Assembly (NCBI GenBank): GCA_020833225.1
Contig: JAJHQS010000005.1
Coordinates: 1-60,990, forward strand
Direction: 5' to 3'
Length of the DNA stretch: 60,990 nucleotides
Source: Desulfurococcaceae archaeon
Lineage (GTDB): Archaea; Thermoproteota; Thermoprotei_A; Sulfolobales; Desulfurococcaceae
Shown: positions 25,201 to 35,464 of the stretch, piece after piece
Position numbering within the stretch: the stretch's first letter is position 1
Layout of the letters: every line of letters starts with the position of its first letter
Translations under genes and position numbers: made by a program
Notes under the pieces: generated by a model
Told to the model about the DNA's origin: nothing
Database searches by the model: none
Seen by the model: the letters and a program-made list of their open reading frames with translations, nothing else

Positions 25201-25485
25201 CTATTCCTCTCTATTTAGTACTTTACTTATAAAGTAACTAAGTATTAAACTAGCTACATTTCTCTTTGATCGGAGATTATTTAAATACTCTATAATGTCA
25301 CTAGTACTACCCTTACCACGTAGTACTTCTCTCTTAATTTCTCTTGCAATAGCGTATAATAATCTTTCATAGTCCTGATAGCCTTCAACTCTATCACTAT
25401 AATACTTGTTAACGAGCTCGTCAATTATGTCGCCTACAGCGCTGTCAATGTAGTCTACTAGTTTACGCTTGTACTGGCTTTTCAT
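25201..25485 (-). CDS. Small helical protein, unknown function
   Basis: 94 residues from ATG 25485, supported by GTGGT just upstream. A longer frame from GTG 25506 is less likely. It is all helical and charged (KRKLVDYIDSAVGDIIDEL...). No family is recognised. It lies between the zinc-ribbon gene and the PPP phosphatase on the same strand with gaps of 15-30 bases, so it is probably part of their operon. Confidence 0.55.
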   Translation of the reverse strand: MKSQYKRKLVDYIDSAVGDIIDELVNKYYSDRVEGYQDYERLLYAIAREIKREVLRGKGSTSDIIEYLNNLRSKRNVASLILSYFISKVLNREE

Positions 25486-25520
25486 ATTACCACACTTGTA
25501 AACCACGTAATAACGGGTTA

Positions 25521-26444
25521 TTAAAGCTCAGAACTTGGTTTAATGCAGAGTGCTTGTGGTATATAGTTATTTTCCTTGTATACTAGTTTTAAAACGCCAG
25601 CGCAATTTAAGTTGTAAACAATACTCGCTGTAAATACTGTAAATACAAGGCCATTATGATTGGTCTTTACGCCGTTTACTGCTTCATGACCTCTAATAAT
25701 ATATCTCCCCCTAATTAATTTCAGGGCCTTATTTGTGACTTTCTTACCAAATAAGACACCAGCACCTCTAGGAGACTCTAAGTACTCTAGATCCTCTTCC
25801 ACAGGATCGCTCCACAATATTTCTTCAAGTACTCTACTTGAAAACCCCTCTCTCCCAGCTTCAAACGCATCTTGCCAACTACTACTAGTTAAGACGGTGA
25901 GTGGGGGTCCTCCATGTAGAGCTATAAAGAAGTCTTCTAGAATAGCTACTAGTGGTAGAGTATTAAATAAGTTTAGTGATGTCTGATATAGATCTCTCCA
26001 TGTAGAGCTAAATCTGGTGCTTAAATAATAGGGGTAATCATGTGGATATGGTGTTAACCATGTGGGGGGTTCATGGTTACCTCTCAATAATACTATCTTC
26101 TCATGGTAATTTTTCTTTAAGAGGAGAACTAATGTAAGTGTTTCTAACTGATAACTCCCCCTATCAACGTAGTCTCCTAGAAACACTGTAATACATTCTC
26201 CAGTAAGCTCGCTCCACATAGATTTTAAAACACTATGTGCAGAGCTTAGATCACCATGTAAATCGCCAATAAAGAGAAAGCAGGGAGCTTTTGGTAAAAT
26301 AATAATGCCGGGTTTAATTATGCCTCCACCACAAGGGGGTATTGTGACAATACTAGTTGATTCTTCTAAAAGCCGTCTGTATTTACTAGAATCACTAGTA
26401 ATCTCTTTAACAGAGCTCAAGAGGTCTTTTAGCTCGTGGCTCAC
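25521..26444 (-). CDS. PPP-family serine/threonine protein phosphatase
   Basis: The 307-residue protein has all three PPP metal motifs: GDLHGD, GDYVDRG and RGNHE, plus a later HGGPP and RGHEAVNG. This is the PP1/PP2A-type dinuclear metal phosphatase found in some crenarchaea, where it reverses Ser/Thr phosphorylation. It probably leads a transcript with the two small genes downstream. A TATA box at 26470-26479 puts the transcription start close to the start codon (leaderless), with a palindrome just above it. Confidence 0.9.
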   Translation of the reverse strand: MSHELKDLLSSVKEITSDSSKYRRLLEESTSIVTIPPCGGGIIKPGIIILPKAPCFLFIGDLHGDLSSAHSVLKSMWSELTGECITVFLGDYVDRGSYQLETLTLVLLLKKNYHEKIVLLRGNHEPPTWLTPYPHDYPYYLSTRFSSTWRDLYQTSLNLFNTLPLVAILEDFFIALHGGPPLTVLTSSSWQDAFEAGREGFSSRVLEEILWSDPVEEDLEYLESPRGAGVLFGKKVTNKALKLIRGRYIIRGHEAVNGVKTNHNGLVFTVFTASIVYNLNCAGVLKLVYKENNYIPQALCIKPSSEL

Positions 26445-26469
26445 GAAGTATACACCATGAAGACTAAGC

Positions 26470-26495
26470 GTTTATATAGATCAGCACGCTCGTGC
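26470..26495 (-). promoter_or_regulatory. Phosphatase promoter with GC-rich palindrome
   Basis: On the minus strand CTATATAAAC (26470-26479) is a good TATA box about 26-35 bases before the start codon. Immediately upstream is the inverted repeat GCACG-N2-CGTGC (26484-26495), a candidate operator. Confidence 0.5.
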
Positions 26496-26540
26496 ACAGT
26501 CACTCCTCCTAGAAATTGCTAGTTTCATCATTATTTATGC

Positions 26541-26592
26541 TCGGTTTAATGCCTTTAAATCACTACTCATTGCCGGAGGTATTCCTCATCGC
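26541..26592 (-). ncRNA. Candidate box C/D guide RNA
   Basis: Just after the gatE stop, the minus strand has a C-box-like GCGATGA (26586-26592), about 52 bases before a D-box-like CCGA (26541-26544), with weak internal D'/C' elements (ATGA, then GTGATTT). Size and position, immediately downstream of a gene, fit archaeal C/D RNAs. The boxes are imperfect and no rRNA target was checked. Confidence 0.2.
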
Positions 26593-26596
26593 CATT

Positions 26597-28516
26597 TTAC
26601 TCTATTTTTAAGAGCTCTTTTAATTTATATTTAACACGTTCTGCTACGAATTTACCATCTACACTTCCACGCACAGCCTTCATGACTTCACCCATCACAA
26701 TGTTAAATGCTTTATCAGGCCTCTCTAATATCTTAGCTTTAAATTTCTCAATAGTACTCGTTATAAGCGTGTCAAGTTCTTCTATACTTAACTTTTTAAT
26801 TTTAAGAGCGTTTACAGCGTCTAAAGCATTTATTCCTGGATTTTTAGCCATATAGGCTAAGATGTCTGGAACAGCCTCTTTAGCTATAACTCCGTCAGCT
26901 AGAAGCCTCACAACGTCCTCAATAGATTCCTCACTTAACTCATCTACGGGAATACCTTCTCTTCTCAACATGGGTATAGTGTTTATAAATATTGATGCTA
27001 TCACAGTATAAGGGACCTTATATCCATATTTATCAGCAAGATATTCGTAGAAGTCCAACATGAGGTCACCTAGTAAAGCAGAGGCCAGCTCCCTGCTCAA
27101 CTTATGTTCTTCTATAAGCCTCTTGTATTTTACATCTGGATGTTCAGGCGTGTATTTAGAGGCCTCTTCGAGAAGTTCATCTGTAATAAGTACTGGTGGT
27201 ATATCTGTCTCGGGATACATGCGTGCAGCTCCAGGTCTAGGTCTCATATATCTCGTAGTGCAGTCGGGATTTGCAGCCCTAGTCTCCTCTGGAATACCGA
27301 TAATAGCATGTGAAGCTCTCTCAGCCACAGCTAATAATGCTCTTTCAGCTCTTTCTGCGCTATCAGCTACTATTACCACAGCGTCTCTCGTGGGGTCAGC
27401 GCCCACGGTAGAATATAGTTTTGAAACCTCACTCTCAGATATTCCATATCCTGGTAATTCATCTGTGTGAAAGATTCCTCCAACACCCCCCCATGCTTTT
27501 GCATAATCGCTTAACTCTGTACCAAATCTCCTATTTGGCTGAATACTCCTTGAGAGTAATCCTTTAAAACTGGGTAGTACTAGTGCAGCTACAATACCAC
27601 CACTCTCTAGTGCTTTCTTTATAATTTTAGATGAAGTATTCTTGAAGACCTCTGTCACATCTATAATATTAGGCTTTATATCCTCAGGTCTTAGGCCTCT
27701 AGCTCTCAGTTCATCTCGTATTTTTAAGAGTTCTAATTGCCTTTTAACTTCATACTCTACAACTAAAGGTATCATGTAAAGGTGTTGTATTCCCTTAATT
27801 TCTATTTTAGCTCCACCTGTAATACTGACGTTAATGTCTTGTCTAATACTACCAAGACCCCACTTAGCTTTACCAGTTAATCTAACAAGTTGCCCGATTT
27901 TAAGTGCTACTTTGAGAGCTAAATCTGGAGAGTCTATGTCTGGTGCTGTAGCGATCTCTATGAGTGGTATTCCAAGCCTATCGAGCATGTAGACTACTTC
28001 TGCAACGCTTTCTCCGGTTTTTCTTGCAGCGTCTTCTTCGAGGCACAGGGTCTGTATACCTATTTTTCTCCCTTCAACTTCAATATAGCCATTTAACGCA
28101 ATTAAAGCTGTTCTCTGGAAGCCACTAACATTACTACCGTCAATAACAATTTTCCTCATAACATGTACTTCATCTACAATCTTCATATTCAGAGCTTTAG
28201 CCACAGCAAGAGCTACTAATAGTGATTCTCTATCTAACATGTGTGGTGGCTCTTCATCAGCCTCTACAAGACAAGACTCCTCTAAAGGTACTAAGTAGTG
28301 GTAAGTCCTCTTCCTACTCCACTCTACGAGTGCAGCTGGGTCTACTTCTCCTACTTCACTTCTAGCAGGTCTAAGATATCTTGTAAACTCATCTATGTGG
28401 CTATTAGCTAGTCTAGTTGGACAAGGACAGAAGAGTTTTCTCTTAGTATTTAACTGAATGTGTATTTCAAGCCCTACTTTTAACCCTAGCGACTTATAGT
28501 CTAATATATTATTCAT
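26597..28516 (-). CDS. gatE: Glutamyl-tRNA(Gln) amidotransferase subunit E
   Basis: The 639-residue protein has the GatB/E N-terminal catalytic cradle ([23 protein letters not shown], then LEEDAARK), the GatE-specific insert resembling aspartyl-tRNA synthetase, and a C-terminal helical/YqeY tail that binds tRNA. With GatD it converts Glu-tRNA(Gln) to Gln-tRNA(Gln), the archaeal route to glutaminyl-tRNA. It overlaps gatD by 8 bases. Confidence 0.95.
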   Translation of the reverse strand: MNNILDYKSLGLKVGLEIHIQLNTKRKLFCPCPTRLANSHIDEFTRYLRPARSEVGEVDPAALVEWSRKRTYHYLVPLEESCLVEADEEPPHMLDRESLLVALAVAKALNMKIVDEVHVMRKIVIDGSNVSGFQRTALIALNGYIEVEGRKIGIQTLCLEEDAARKTGESVAEVVYMLDRLGIPLIEIATAPDIDSPDLALKVALKIGQLVRLTGKAKWGLGSIRQDINVSITGGAKIEIKGIQHLYMIPLVVEYEVKRQLELLKIRDELRARGLRPEDIKPNIIDVTEVFKNTSSKIIKKALESGGIVAALVLPSFKGLLSRSIQPNRRFGTELSDYAKAWGGVGGIFHTDELPGYGISESEVSKLYSTVGADPTRDAVVIVADSAERAERALLAVAERASHAIIGIPEETRAANPDCTTRYMRPRPGAARMYPETDIPPVLITDELLEEASKYTPEHPDVKYKRLIEEHKLSRELASALLGDLMLDFYEYLADKYGYKVPYTVIASIFINTIPMLRREGIPVDELSEESIEDVVRLLADGVIAKEAVPDILAYMAKNPGINALDAVNALKIKKLSIEELDTLITSTIEKFKAKILERPDKAFNIVMGEVMKAVRGSVDGKFVAERVKYKLKELLKIE

Positions 28517-29867
28517 GAGGCCACCTCGGGTAAAGCTTTAATGAATGTCTCTCATTTAACTCTCCTACGAGATTCCTAGTCATCCACTCTTTAACTTCTT
28601 TTACATCACGTGTTAGAGACCCTAGTATCCAAGAGAGTTTTACATATGCTACTTCAGGTAACATATCTCCCCCGGGAATTACTCCTGCTTCGAGTAATCT
28701 ACGCCCAGTACTATAAACATTCATATTGACGTGTCCAAATAGACACTGACTAGTCATTACGACAGGGATATTATTTTCTACAGCTCTCCGAATAGAATCT
28801 ATGACTCTGTTCGCTATATGGCCAAGCCCGGTTCCCTCAATAATTATTCCGTGAAAGCCCTTGTCAACTAGAAAATCTATTATTTCTTCTTGTATTCCTG
28901 GATAAGCCTTTATGAGTACTACTTTCTCGTCAAATTTTCCTCTGAGAGTAGGAGTTTTTGAGGGATCTCTATATTCAAAAATTCTTCCAGTAATTCTTAT
29001 CTCCCGCTTAATTGGATCCACACGTGCTATAGGAATGTCATTTATTGATTGAAAAGCATCTCTCCTACTAGTGTGCATTTTTCTCGTTTTAACACCTCTA
29101 TGTACTAGTGTATAGGGGTCTGATGGTGTAGCATGCATGGTGATTACAGATTCTGCGAAGGGGGCTCTAGCTGCTACTAGAAATGCTGATATTAAGTTAA
29201 ATACGGCATCTGTACTAGGCCTATCACTACTTCTCTGTGATCCCACGAAAACAACTGGTACTGGTTTATTTTGTATAGCAAAAGCTAGTGCAGATGCTGT
29301 ATAAGTCATAGTGTCTGTTCCATGTGCTACTATAACTCCACTTACACCACTAGTTATTTCTCTATAGACATTTTCAGCTATGTGCCCCCAGTGTTGTGGT
29401 GTCATGTCTTCACTAAATATGCTCATTAACTCTTTAACATCAATTAAAGCTATTTCTCTAAGTTCAGGAATCCACTCAGTTATCTCATCTACTGAGAGTG
29501 CGGGGGTGACAGCGCCTGTCTCGTAGTCTACTTTAGAAGCAATAGTACCACCAGTGCTAATTAGAGTTACTCGCGGCAGATCTCCCCCCATGTGGGCGGT
29601 TTTTGAAGTAATTAGGGATTTCCCAGCAGATCTCGCTTCAACTAATTGAATATCTAATACTTTATCTACTCTGACTCCGATGTTATAGCCATTTTCAAGT
29701 TTAATTATAATTGCTTGTGAAGTGCTATAAATTACCGGCCTAGGCATTAAAATACCATGTAGTATGGTATTATCTTTTAAAACTAATGTAACGATATCTC
29801 CGGGTTTAATACCTCTAGATGCTAAGAGCTCTGCTACTAGACCAGTATAACCATAGTAAACTCTCAT
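28509..29867 (-). CDS. gatD: Glutamyl-tRNA(Gln) amidotransferase subunit D
   Basis: The 452-residue protein has an N-terminal GatD-specific SH3-like domain (to about 75), then an asparaginase-type glutaminase: [16 protein letters not shown] with the catalytic Thr and [15 protein letters not shown] with the second Thr and Asp. It releases ammonia from glutamine for GatE. It is the first gene of the gatDE pair. Confidence 0.95.
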   Translation of the reverse strand: MRVYYGYTGLVAELLASRGIKPGDIVTLVLKDNTILHGILMPRPVIYSTSQAIIIKLENGYNIGVRVDKVLDIQLVEARSAGKSLITSKTAHMGGDLPRVTLISTGGTIASKVDYETGAVTPALSVDEITEWIPELREIALIDVKELMSIFSEDMTPQHWGHIAENVYREITSGVSGVIVAHGTDTMTYTASALAFAIQNKPVPVVFVGSQRSSDRPSTDAVFNLISAFLVAARAPFAESVITMHATPSDPYTLVHRGVKTRKMHTSRRDAFQSINDIPIARVDPIKREIRITGRIFEYRDPSKTPTLRGKFDEKVVLIKAYPGIQEEIIDFLVDKGFHGIIIEGTGLGHIANRVIDSIRRAVENNIPVVMTSQCLFGHVNMNVYSTGRRLLEAGVIPGGDMLPEVAYVKLSWILGSLTRDVKEVKEWMTRNLVGELNERHSLKLYPRWPHE

Positions 29868-29979
29868 AATTAATTACCGCTTTTTATAATTAATATGGTT
29901 AGTTAACTATTTTAGCTTCAATTAGAACTAGAGAATAGAGTGTTAAACATGGGGTTTTAATTAATAAAAGTGCTGGGTT

Positions 29980-30147
29980 TTAAGCCTGTAGAGGAACGGT
30001 TTCTTGTTGTTGTTTAACAATAAATCTCTTAACATATTCTACTCTATTTCTAACTCTGGGGGGTTTATTCTTTTTCGGCTTAGGCGGTATTTTTGGCGTT
30101 TGACTTCTAACCTTACCTGCTTTTGTCAGTGAGCCGTGAGTAGGCAC
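29980..30147 (-). CDS. rps30e: Ribosomal protein S30e
   Basis: A short 55-residue gene from GTG 30147 to TAA 29980. The product begins with the S30e hallmark [17 protein letters not shown] and continues with a Lys/Pro-rich stretch, [10 protein letters not shown], and ends QETVPLQA. It is a basic small-subunit protein. GGTGA lies five bases upstream of the start. It is divergent from nop5 with an intergenic gap of only about 75 bases. Confidence 0.9.
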   Translation of the reverse strand: MPTHGSLTKAGKVRSQTPKIPPKPKKNKPPRVRNRVEYVKRFIVKQQQETVPLQA

Positions 30148-30223
30148 ATAATCACCTCTATAGATACTTAGTTAGTGGGGTATTTAAATACCCGTTCTAG
30201 TTATCCTATTAAGGCTGATATTT

Positions 30224-31453
30224 ATGTCTACTAGAGTCTATGTAATTGAGACTCTTATAGGCGTTATAGCTGTGAATGAAAGTGGAGAGGTTGTGGAATT
30301 TATAGCTGCTCCTCAAAAATTTGATGACTTAGTAGAGTATGTTATAAGTACTGAGAGAGGAGATCTCACACCACAACTCATAGAATTATTCAGTAAATTG
30401 AAGGAAAAAGGTATTAGTGACGTAGTTGTTGAATCTTACTCGGCAGCTAAGGCTGCTTCTTCACAGGGGCTTATACCAGTAGTTTTATTAGGATCAAAAC
30501 CCATTCTTCAAGTAAGAGAAAAATTACCTGAATTAGCAGTTAAATATGGCTTTACTACAAGTGTTGAGGGGTATTTTGAAAAACTACATGAAGTGATGTT
30601 AGAGTGTACTAGGAGAAAACTAAGAAGAGCTGCACAGAAAAGAGACTTATTAGCAGTTCAGGCTATTAGAGCTATAGATGATATTGATAAGACAATAAAC
30701 CTATATGTTGCTAGGTTGAGAGAGTGGTATAGTTTACACTTCCCAGAACTAGACGAGCTAGTAAAAGATCACTTGGAGTATGCTAGGCTAGTACATGAGC
30801 TTAGAGATAGAGCTAATTTCACAGTGGAGAACCTTATTAAACTAGATATCACAGAGGATAGAGCTGAGAAAATAGCGTCAGCGGCTAGTAGCAGTATTGG
30901 GGCTGAATTGAGTGATTTCGACTTGAATTACATTGGAGTATTAGCAGGTATAATACTGGACTTATATAAGCTTAGAGACACCCTTGAAGACTATATTGAG
31001 GCTGTAATGAAAGAAGTAGCTCCAAATATAGCAGCACTAGTGGGTTCTAAGTTAGGTGCTAGACTACTAAGTTTAGCCGGTGGATTAGATAAAATGGCTA
31101 GATTACCGGCTAGCACTATACAAGTATTAGGTGCGGAAAAAGCTCTATTTAGAGCGCTGAGAACAGGTGGTAAACCACCAAAACATGGTGTTATATTCCA
31201 ACATCCAGCAATACATAGGGCTCCAAGGTGGCAGAGAGGTAAAATTGCAAGAGCCCTTGCAGCTAAGCTAGCTATAGCAGCTAAAGTAGACCTCTTCACG
31301 GGTAGATTTGTTGGTGATAAGCTTCTAGCAGAGTTTCAGCAGAGAGTAGAAGAAATTAAGAAACTTTACCCTAAGCCACCACCAAAAGTAGAGAAGGTTA
31401 AAACACCTGAGAAGAGAAAGAAGAAGAGTGAGGGAGAGGGAAAAAAGAAATAG
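30224..31453 (+). CDS. nop5: Nop5/Nop56-related box C/D RNP protein
   Basis: The 409-residue protein has an N-terminal domain, the coiled coil, and the NOP domain with GSKLGARLLSLAGGLDKMARLPASTIQ, then GAEKALFRALRTG and HGVIFQHPAIHRAP, and a basic tail. It bridges L7Ae-bound guide RNA and fibrillarin for 2'-O-methylation of rRNA and tRNA. It is followed at once by fibrillarin, a universally paired gene arrangement in archaea. Confidence 0.95.
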   Translation: MSTRVYVIETLIGVIAVNESGEVVEFIAAPQKFDDLVEYVISTERGDLTPQLIELFSKLKEKGISDVVVESYSAAKAASSQGLIPVVLLGSKPILQVREKLPELAVKYGFTTSVEGYFEKLHEVMLECTRRKLRRAAQKRDLLAVQAIRAIDDIDKTINLYVARLREWYSLHFPELDELVKDHLEYARLVHELRDRANFTVENLIKLDITEDRAEKIASAASSSIGAELSDFDLNYIGVLAGIILDLYKLRDTLEDYIEAVMKEVAPNIAALVGSKLGARLLSLAGGLDKMARLPASTIQVLGAEKALFRALRTGGKPPKHGVIFQHPAIHRAPRWQRGKIARALAAKLAIAAKVDLFTGRFVGDKLLAEFQQRVEEIKKLYPKPPPKVEKVKTPEKRKKKSEGEGKKK

Positions 31454-31462
31454 GTGTATTTT

Positions 31463-32170
31463 GTGAGTACAGCTCTCTCTATAAGACCCCATGAGAAGTA
31501 CTATGGAGTTTACGTAGTAGAACTTGAAGATGGCTCAATAAGGTTAGCAACAAAGAACCTAGTACCAGGTCATAGAGTATATGGTGAGAGGTTATTTAAA
31601 CAAGGTAATTTAGAGTTTCGAGAGTGGAATGCATTTAGAAGTAAACTAGCTGCAGCATTACTTAAAGGACTTGACGATCAACCGATTAGAGAGGGAGATA
31701 GAATACTCTATTTAGGAGTAGCCTCAGGTACCACAGCTAGCCATATATCAGATATTGTGGGGTTACGTGGAAGAATATACGGCGTTGACATAGCACCTAG
31801 AGTTATGAGGGAATTTATTATAGTTGCAGATGTTAGGAAAAACCTTTATCCAATATTAGCTGATGCTAGAAAGCCCTTAGATTATAGACACATAGTTGAA
31901 CTAGTAGACGGCATTTACGCTGATATAGCTCAGCCAGAACAAGCGGCTATAGTAGCTGATAATGCTGATGTATTTCTAAAAGACTCAGGTTACTTACTGC
32001 TAGCTATTAAAGCGAGGAGTATTGATGTAACTAAAGAGCCTAGTGAAATATACAAGAGAGAAATAAATGTACTTAAAGAGAGAGGCTTTGAAATATTAAG
32101 CGTAGTTCACTTAGAGCCTTATGATAAAGACCATGCAATGATACTTGCACGTTATACTAGAAGAAAGTAA
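31463..32170 (+). CDS. flpA: Fibrillarin-like rRNA/tRNA 2'-O-methyltransferase
   Basis: About 235 residues with a short N-terminal region and a Rossmann methyltransferase: [16 protein letters not shown] binds S-adenosylmethionine, [11 protein letters not shown], and [16 protein letters not shown] 31463 is preferred because GGTG lies eight bases upstream; an earlier GTG at 31454 overlaps that site. It acts with Nop5 and L7Ae on box C/D guide targets. Confidence 0.95.
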   Translation: MSTALSIRPHEKYYGVYVVELEDGSIRLATKNLVPGHRVYGERLFKQGNLEFREWNAFRSKLAAALLKGLDDQPIREGDRILYLGVASGTTASHISDIVGLRGRIYGVDIAPRVMREFIIVADVRKNLYPILADARKPLDYRHIVELVDGIYADIAQPEQAAIVADNADVFLKDSGYLLLAIKARSIDVTKEPSEIYKREINVLKERGFEILSVVHLEPYDKDHAMILARYTRRK

Positions 32171-32245
32171 GTATTAACGGGTTTTGGGAAGATTAAATAA
32201 GTTTTTAATTGTTTTTAATTAAATTATCTCTTAGGCTAAAACACT

Positions 32246-33142
32246 ATGAAGAATGTAGAGTTAACTGAAGAAACAACATCTATACTTAGGAGAGCTGGGT
32301 GTAGAGTAGAGATTATATCTTACCCGCCTGAGAATAGAGGTATAGATATAGTGGCATATAGGGATATAGGTAAACCACTGGTTATTAAGGTATCAGAAGA
32401 CCTCGAAGAAGTGAGTAAAGCGGAGTTAGAAGACTTAGAAAAGAGTGGTAAGGCGTATAGTGCAGTATCACTACTAATAGCTCTTAGGAGAGGTAGTAGT
32501 GAGCTTGAAGATGACATTATATATGAGAAACGAGGAGTTTTCGCCGTAACAGTAAGAACTCTAGAGAAATACCTCACTAAGAATGAGAAACCTATAGTTA
32601 TATATAGTAGAGGTGGATATTACTTAAAGATAGATAGTAAGGTGTTTAGAGAGAAATTAAGAGAATATGGATATACCAGGGGTGAGTTAGCAGAGTTACT
32701 AAAAGTAACTAAGAAGACTATATATTTATATGAGCGCGGAGAGCTACTAGTACCTGTGGATAAGGGGCTAATACTAGCAGAGCTCATTGGGGAAGATATT
32801 TTTGAAGATCTAGATTTTGCAAATCAACAGGGGATAATGTACAGTGAGGAAATAACTAGTGATACCCCACGCGATGAAATTGAAGAAGTCTTGTGGGAAC
32901 TAGCTTCAAAACTCAATAAGTTATTTTTAAATTTCACAAGGACACCTATAGATATCGCTGTTAAAAACAACACAATGATCATACCTATCACAAAAGCCAT
33001 CAATACAAACGGCCTCCTCAGAAGTAAAATAGAGAATGCAGAGAAAATAGCTGACCTAGTAAACGCGCCCTTAGTAGTTGTAAAGTCCCTTGCCGATATT
33101 AAACACGTAAAAAACGCTATTTTAAAGAAAACACGTGGTTAA
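32246..33142 (+). CDS. Archaeal HTH-domain regulator with N- and C-terminal sensor domains
   Basis: 298 residues: an N-terminal nuclease-like domain (GIDIVAYRDIGKPLVIKV) resembling restriction-endonuclease-like folds, a central Xre-type helix-turn-helix (YTRGELAELLKVTKKTIYLY, about residues 143-163) and a C-terminal domain (PIDIAVKNNTMIIPI). This domain order is that of the conserved putative HTH-type regulatory proteins of archaea; their targets are unknown. It is two bases from the THEP1 gene and probably co-transcribed with it. Confidence 0.75.
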   Translation: MKNVELTEETTSILRRAGCRVEIISYPPENRGIDIVAYRDIGKPLVIKVSEDLEEVSKAELEDLEKSGKAYSAVSLLIALRRGSSELEDDIIYEKRGVFAVTVRTLEKYLTKNEKPIVIYSRGGYYLKIDSKVFREKLREYGYTRGELAELLKVTKKTIYLYERGELLVPVDKGLILAELIGEDIFEDLDFANQQGIMYSEEITSDTPRDEIEEVLWELASKLNKLFLNFTRTPIDIAVKNNTMIIPITKAINTNGLLRSKIENAEKIADLVNAPLVVVKSLADIKHVKNAILKKTRG

Positions 33143-33144
33143 AA

Positions 33145-33678
33145 ATGAAACTAGTAATAACTGGTAGACCAGGTGTAGGTAAGTCTACATTATTCAATAC
33201 TATTGTAACTTCATTGAAGGATAAAGGAATTATTGTAGGAGGTATAATTACACCTGAGGTAAGAGTTAGTGGTAAAAGAATAGGATTTAAAATAGTGGAT
33301 TTACTGACAAGTGAAGAGACATGGCTTGCTAAGAGAGAGTATCCTAGTTCTGTGAAAGTGGGATCTTATGGTGTACTTATAAATGAAGCCTCACGTCTTG
33401 TAGAGAAAGCCCTGAGTAGAGCTATTAGTGAGGCCCTGGTTGTTGGAGTAGACGAGGTTGGACCCATGGAACTCAAACTCCCAGTTTTCAAGCCACTTTT
33501 ATTAAAGCTTTTAAAATCTGGTAAACACGTAATTCTAGTTGTTCACTATAATCTAAGTGACCCGGAGATCACCAGTGAAATTAAGGATGCTAAAAGAGTC
33601 GTATTAAACATGGAGAATAGAGAAGTATATAGGAGAACACTACCTTTAGAGGTCCTCCGCGAGCTTAAATTAATCTAA
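33145..33678 (+). CDS. Nucleoside-triphosphatase THEP1
   Basis: 177 residues with Walker A GRPGVGKST at the very N-terminus, GGIITPEVRVSGKRIGFKI, and Walker B AISEALVVGVDEVGPMEL. It hydrolyses several NTPs in vitro; the physiological role is unclear. It overlaps the convergent DUF167-like gene by 14 bases. Confidence 0.88.
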   Translation: MKLVITGRPGVGKSTLFNTIVTSLKDKGIIVGGIITPEVRVSGKRIGFKIVDLLTSEETWLAKREYPSSVKVGSYGVLINEASRLVEKALSRAISEALVVGVDEVGPMELKLPVFKPLLLKLLKSGKHVILVVHYNLSDPEITSEIKDAKRVVLNMENREVYRRTLPLEVLRELKLI

Positions 33679-34000
33679 CAACTCTTAGAAGTTTTGTTAT
33701 AAGGTCGTCTGGGTCTATATCAGAGATCAATACGCGTTTAACGCGTTCACGTACGCCGTAAACAATGTCTATTTTTGAAGAAGGTATTTTTAATGTTCTT
33801 GAGAGAAAGCTTATAAGTGCAGCATTCTCTCTACCAGTTAAAGACTTAATAGGTGTTTTAAATACTAATTCATCGCTCTCAATAAATAGGGCTTCTTCAT
33901 CACCCTCTTCAACTCTAATTACCACAAGAGTACCTTCGCCAGATTCATTTATATTTTTCCTAAGAACAGAGAAGACGCGAGCTCTGAGATCCTCAGACAC
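33665..34000 (-). CDS. UPF0235/DUF167-type small protein
   Basis: 111 residues containing the DUF167-like order FKTPIKSLTGRENAALI (insertion of a small residue after the proline-lysine pair), FLSRTLKIPSSKIDIVYGV and ERVKRVLI. The family has a small alpha/beta fold with unknown function. The N-terminal 50 residues are less conserved. The resemblance is moderate. Confidence 0.55.
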   Translation of the reverse strand: MSEDLRARVFSVLRKNINESGEGTLVVIRVEEGDEEALFIESDELVFKTPIKSLTGRENAALISFLSRTLKIPSSKIDIVYGVRERVKRVLISDIDPDDLITKLLRVVRLI

Positions 34001-34100
34001 AAATACTACACCCGGTATAGTTTATACTACTGCTTAAAAATACTTTTATTTCTTAGCTTCTGAAATGAACTATTATTTAGAGGACTTAATGTATTTGATT

Positions 34101-35348
34101 TTACGAGGATTTAAGGAGTATTTCTTTTAACTCTTCGAGTGGAGCTGTTGTTTTTATCCCTCGAATATCCATATGTGTTCTTGTAGCTTTGAACCCTTTC
34201 TCTCTGAGCTTGGTAATTAATGTGTTGATTTTAGGCATATTTATTTTTAGAACACCACATAGTTTATCTAATCTAACATATAGTGTATTTATTTCTGCCT
34301 CGTTTTTTAAGAGTACAAGTATTTTTATAGTATCTGGGTTTAAGAAGTTCATAGTATTAACTTCACGTAGAGCTCTCTCTGCAATCTCTGGGATTGTAGT
34401 ATTACATATCCAGATCTTTCCAAACACTACGGGTTTTTTACCACTAGAACAACTTGGTACATCAATAGCTTCTTTAGTGTAGCCACGTTCAAGTGTATCT
34501 GGACAATACCATATGTAGCCTAGGCATCCACTGATCTGTTTATATGCCCTACTATAGCTCCTTTCTACTTCTAAAAAGACCCTTACATAGTGTCTATGTA
34601 CCATTGAGAGAAAAGGTGTAATAGAGAAGCCTAGTGCAGCGGATCTCAGGGCTATATTAGCTAGTAGTAGTCTAAGTGCATATTCCTTGCTGAAGTCAAC
34701 TTTAATACATCTATCCCAATATCTTACCAGAGTCTTATGTGGATGTGTACATGAGAGAGGTGCTAGATCTGTTGCTGATATACCAATAAAAGCCCTTTTA
34801 GCTAAAGGTTTAAATACTGAGTCTATGAAGGGTACTGGTGATCCGTAGGGGTCGACGTCAATATAGTCTACGAATATTCCTGAAAACACTAACATGTTTA
34901 ATAGAGTATTAGCTTCTTGATTATATGCCTCTAATCTTTCCTCCAGCTTGTTTAGTGAAATATTTCTTTTAATGTAATAGTAGGCTCTTGGATCAACATC
35001 ATTTAGTAATCCATAACCACCGACTTCTAACCCTATTCTAATACCACGAATACCTGTACCCGAGAGGAGGTCGATGTAGAAGAAGTTACGAGTATTCATA
35101 GTAGTCTTTAAAAACACTACTGTGAGATCTCTACTCACTACTGCATGTGGATTATAGAAAACAGGCATCCAAGCAGGCTCTATACTACCGTCTTCTCTCT
35201 TATAAAGCTCTATTCGAGGAACTATGAGCTTAGCTAACCCCTCCTGAATAATCTCTTCACGCTCACTTGCAATGTTAGGAGAAGCTATATACATGTTGTA
35301 ATCATCAATAATAATATTATTATTGATTTCTCTAAATATATCTAACAT
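34101..35348 (-). CDS. trm1: tRNA (guanine26-N2)-dimethyltransferase Trm1
   Basis: 415 residues. The methyltransferase core shows FYIDLLSGTGIRGIRIGLEVGG for SAM binding and FVDYIDVDPYGSPVPFIDSVF with the catalytic DPYGSP motif, followed by GISATDLAPL. The C-terminal domain contains a Cys-containing segment (CLGYIWYCPDT) typical of the family. It makes N2,N2-dimethylguanosine at position 26 of tRNA. Confidence 0.92.
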   Translation of the reverse strand: MLDIFREINNNIIIDDYNMYIASPNIASEREEIIQEGLAKLIVPRIELYKREDGSIEPAWMPVFYNPHAVVSRDLTVVFLKTTMNTRNFFYIDLLSGTGIRGIRIGLEVGGYGLLNDVDPRAYYYIKRNISLNKLEERLEAYNQEANTLLNMLVFSGIFVDYIDVDPYGSPVPFIDSVFKPLAKRAFIGISATDLAPLSCTHPHKTLVRYWDRCIKVDFSKEYALRLLLANIALRSAALGFSITPFLSMVHRHYVRVFLEVERSYSRAYKQISGCLGYIWYCPDTLERGYTKEAIDVPSCSSGKKPVVFGKIWICNTTIPEIAERALREVNTMNFLNPDTIKILVLLKNEAEINTLYVRLDKLCGVLKINMPKINTLITKLREKGFKATRTHMDIRGIKTTAPLEELKEILLKSS

Positions 35349-35464
35349 GAGGTGATCTCAATTGTGCGAACAGTATTCAGTCTGAGAGCTCTTCATCACA
35401 AATCTGACGGTTTACTACTCATCACTTGTAAATTTATTTATACCTCAGAACTCTTTTATTTTCG

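Noticed and set aside
33665-33678. Overlap of the THEP1 and DUF167-like genes as a sign of error
   Set aside because: A 14-base convergent overlap is common in compact archaeal genomes and both frames are supported.
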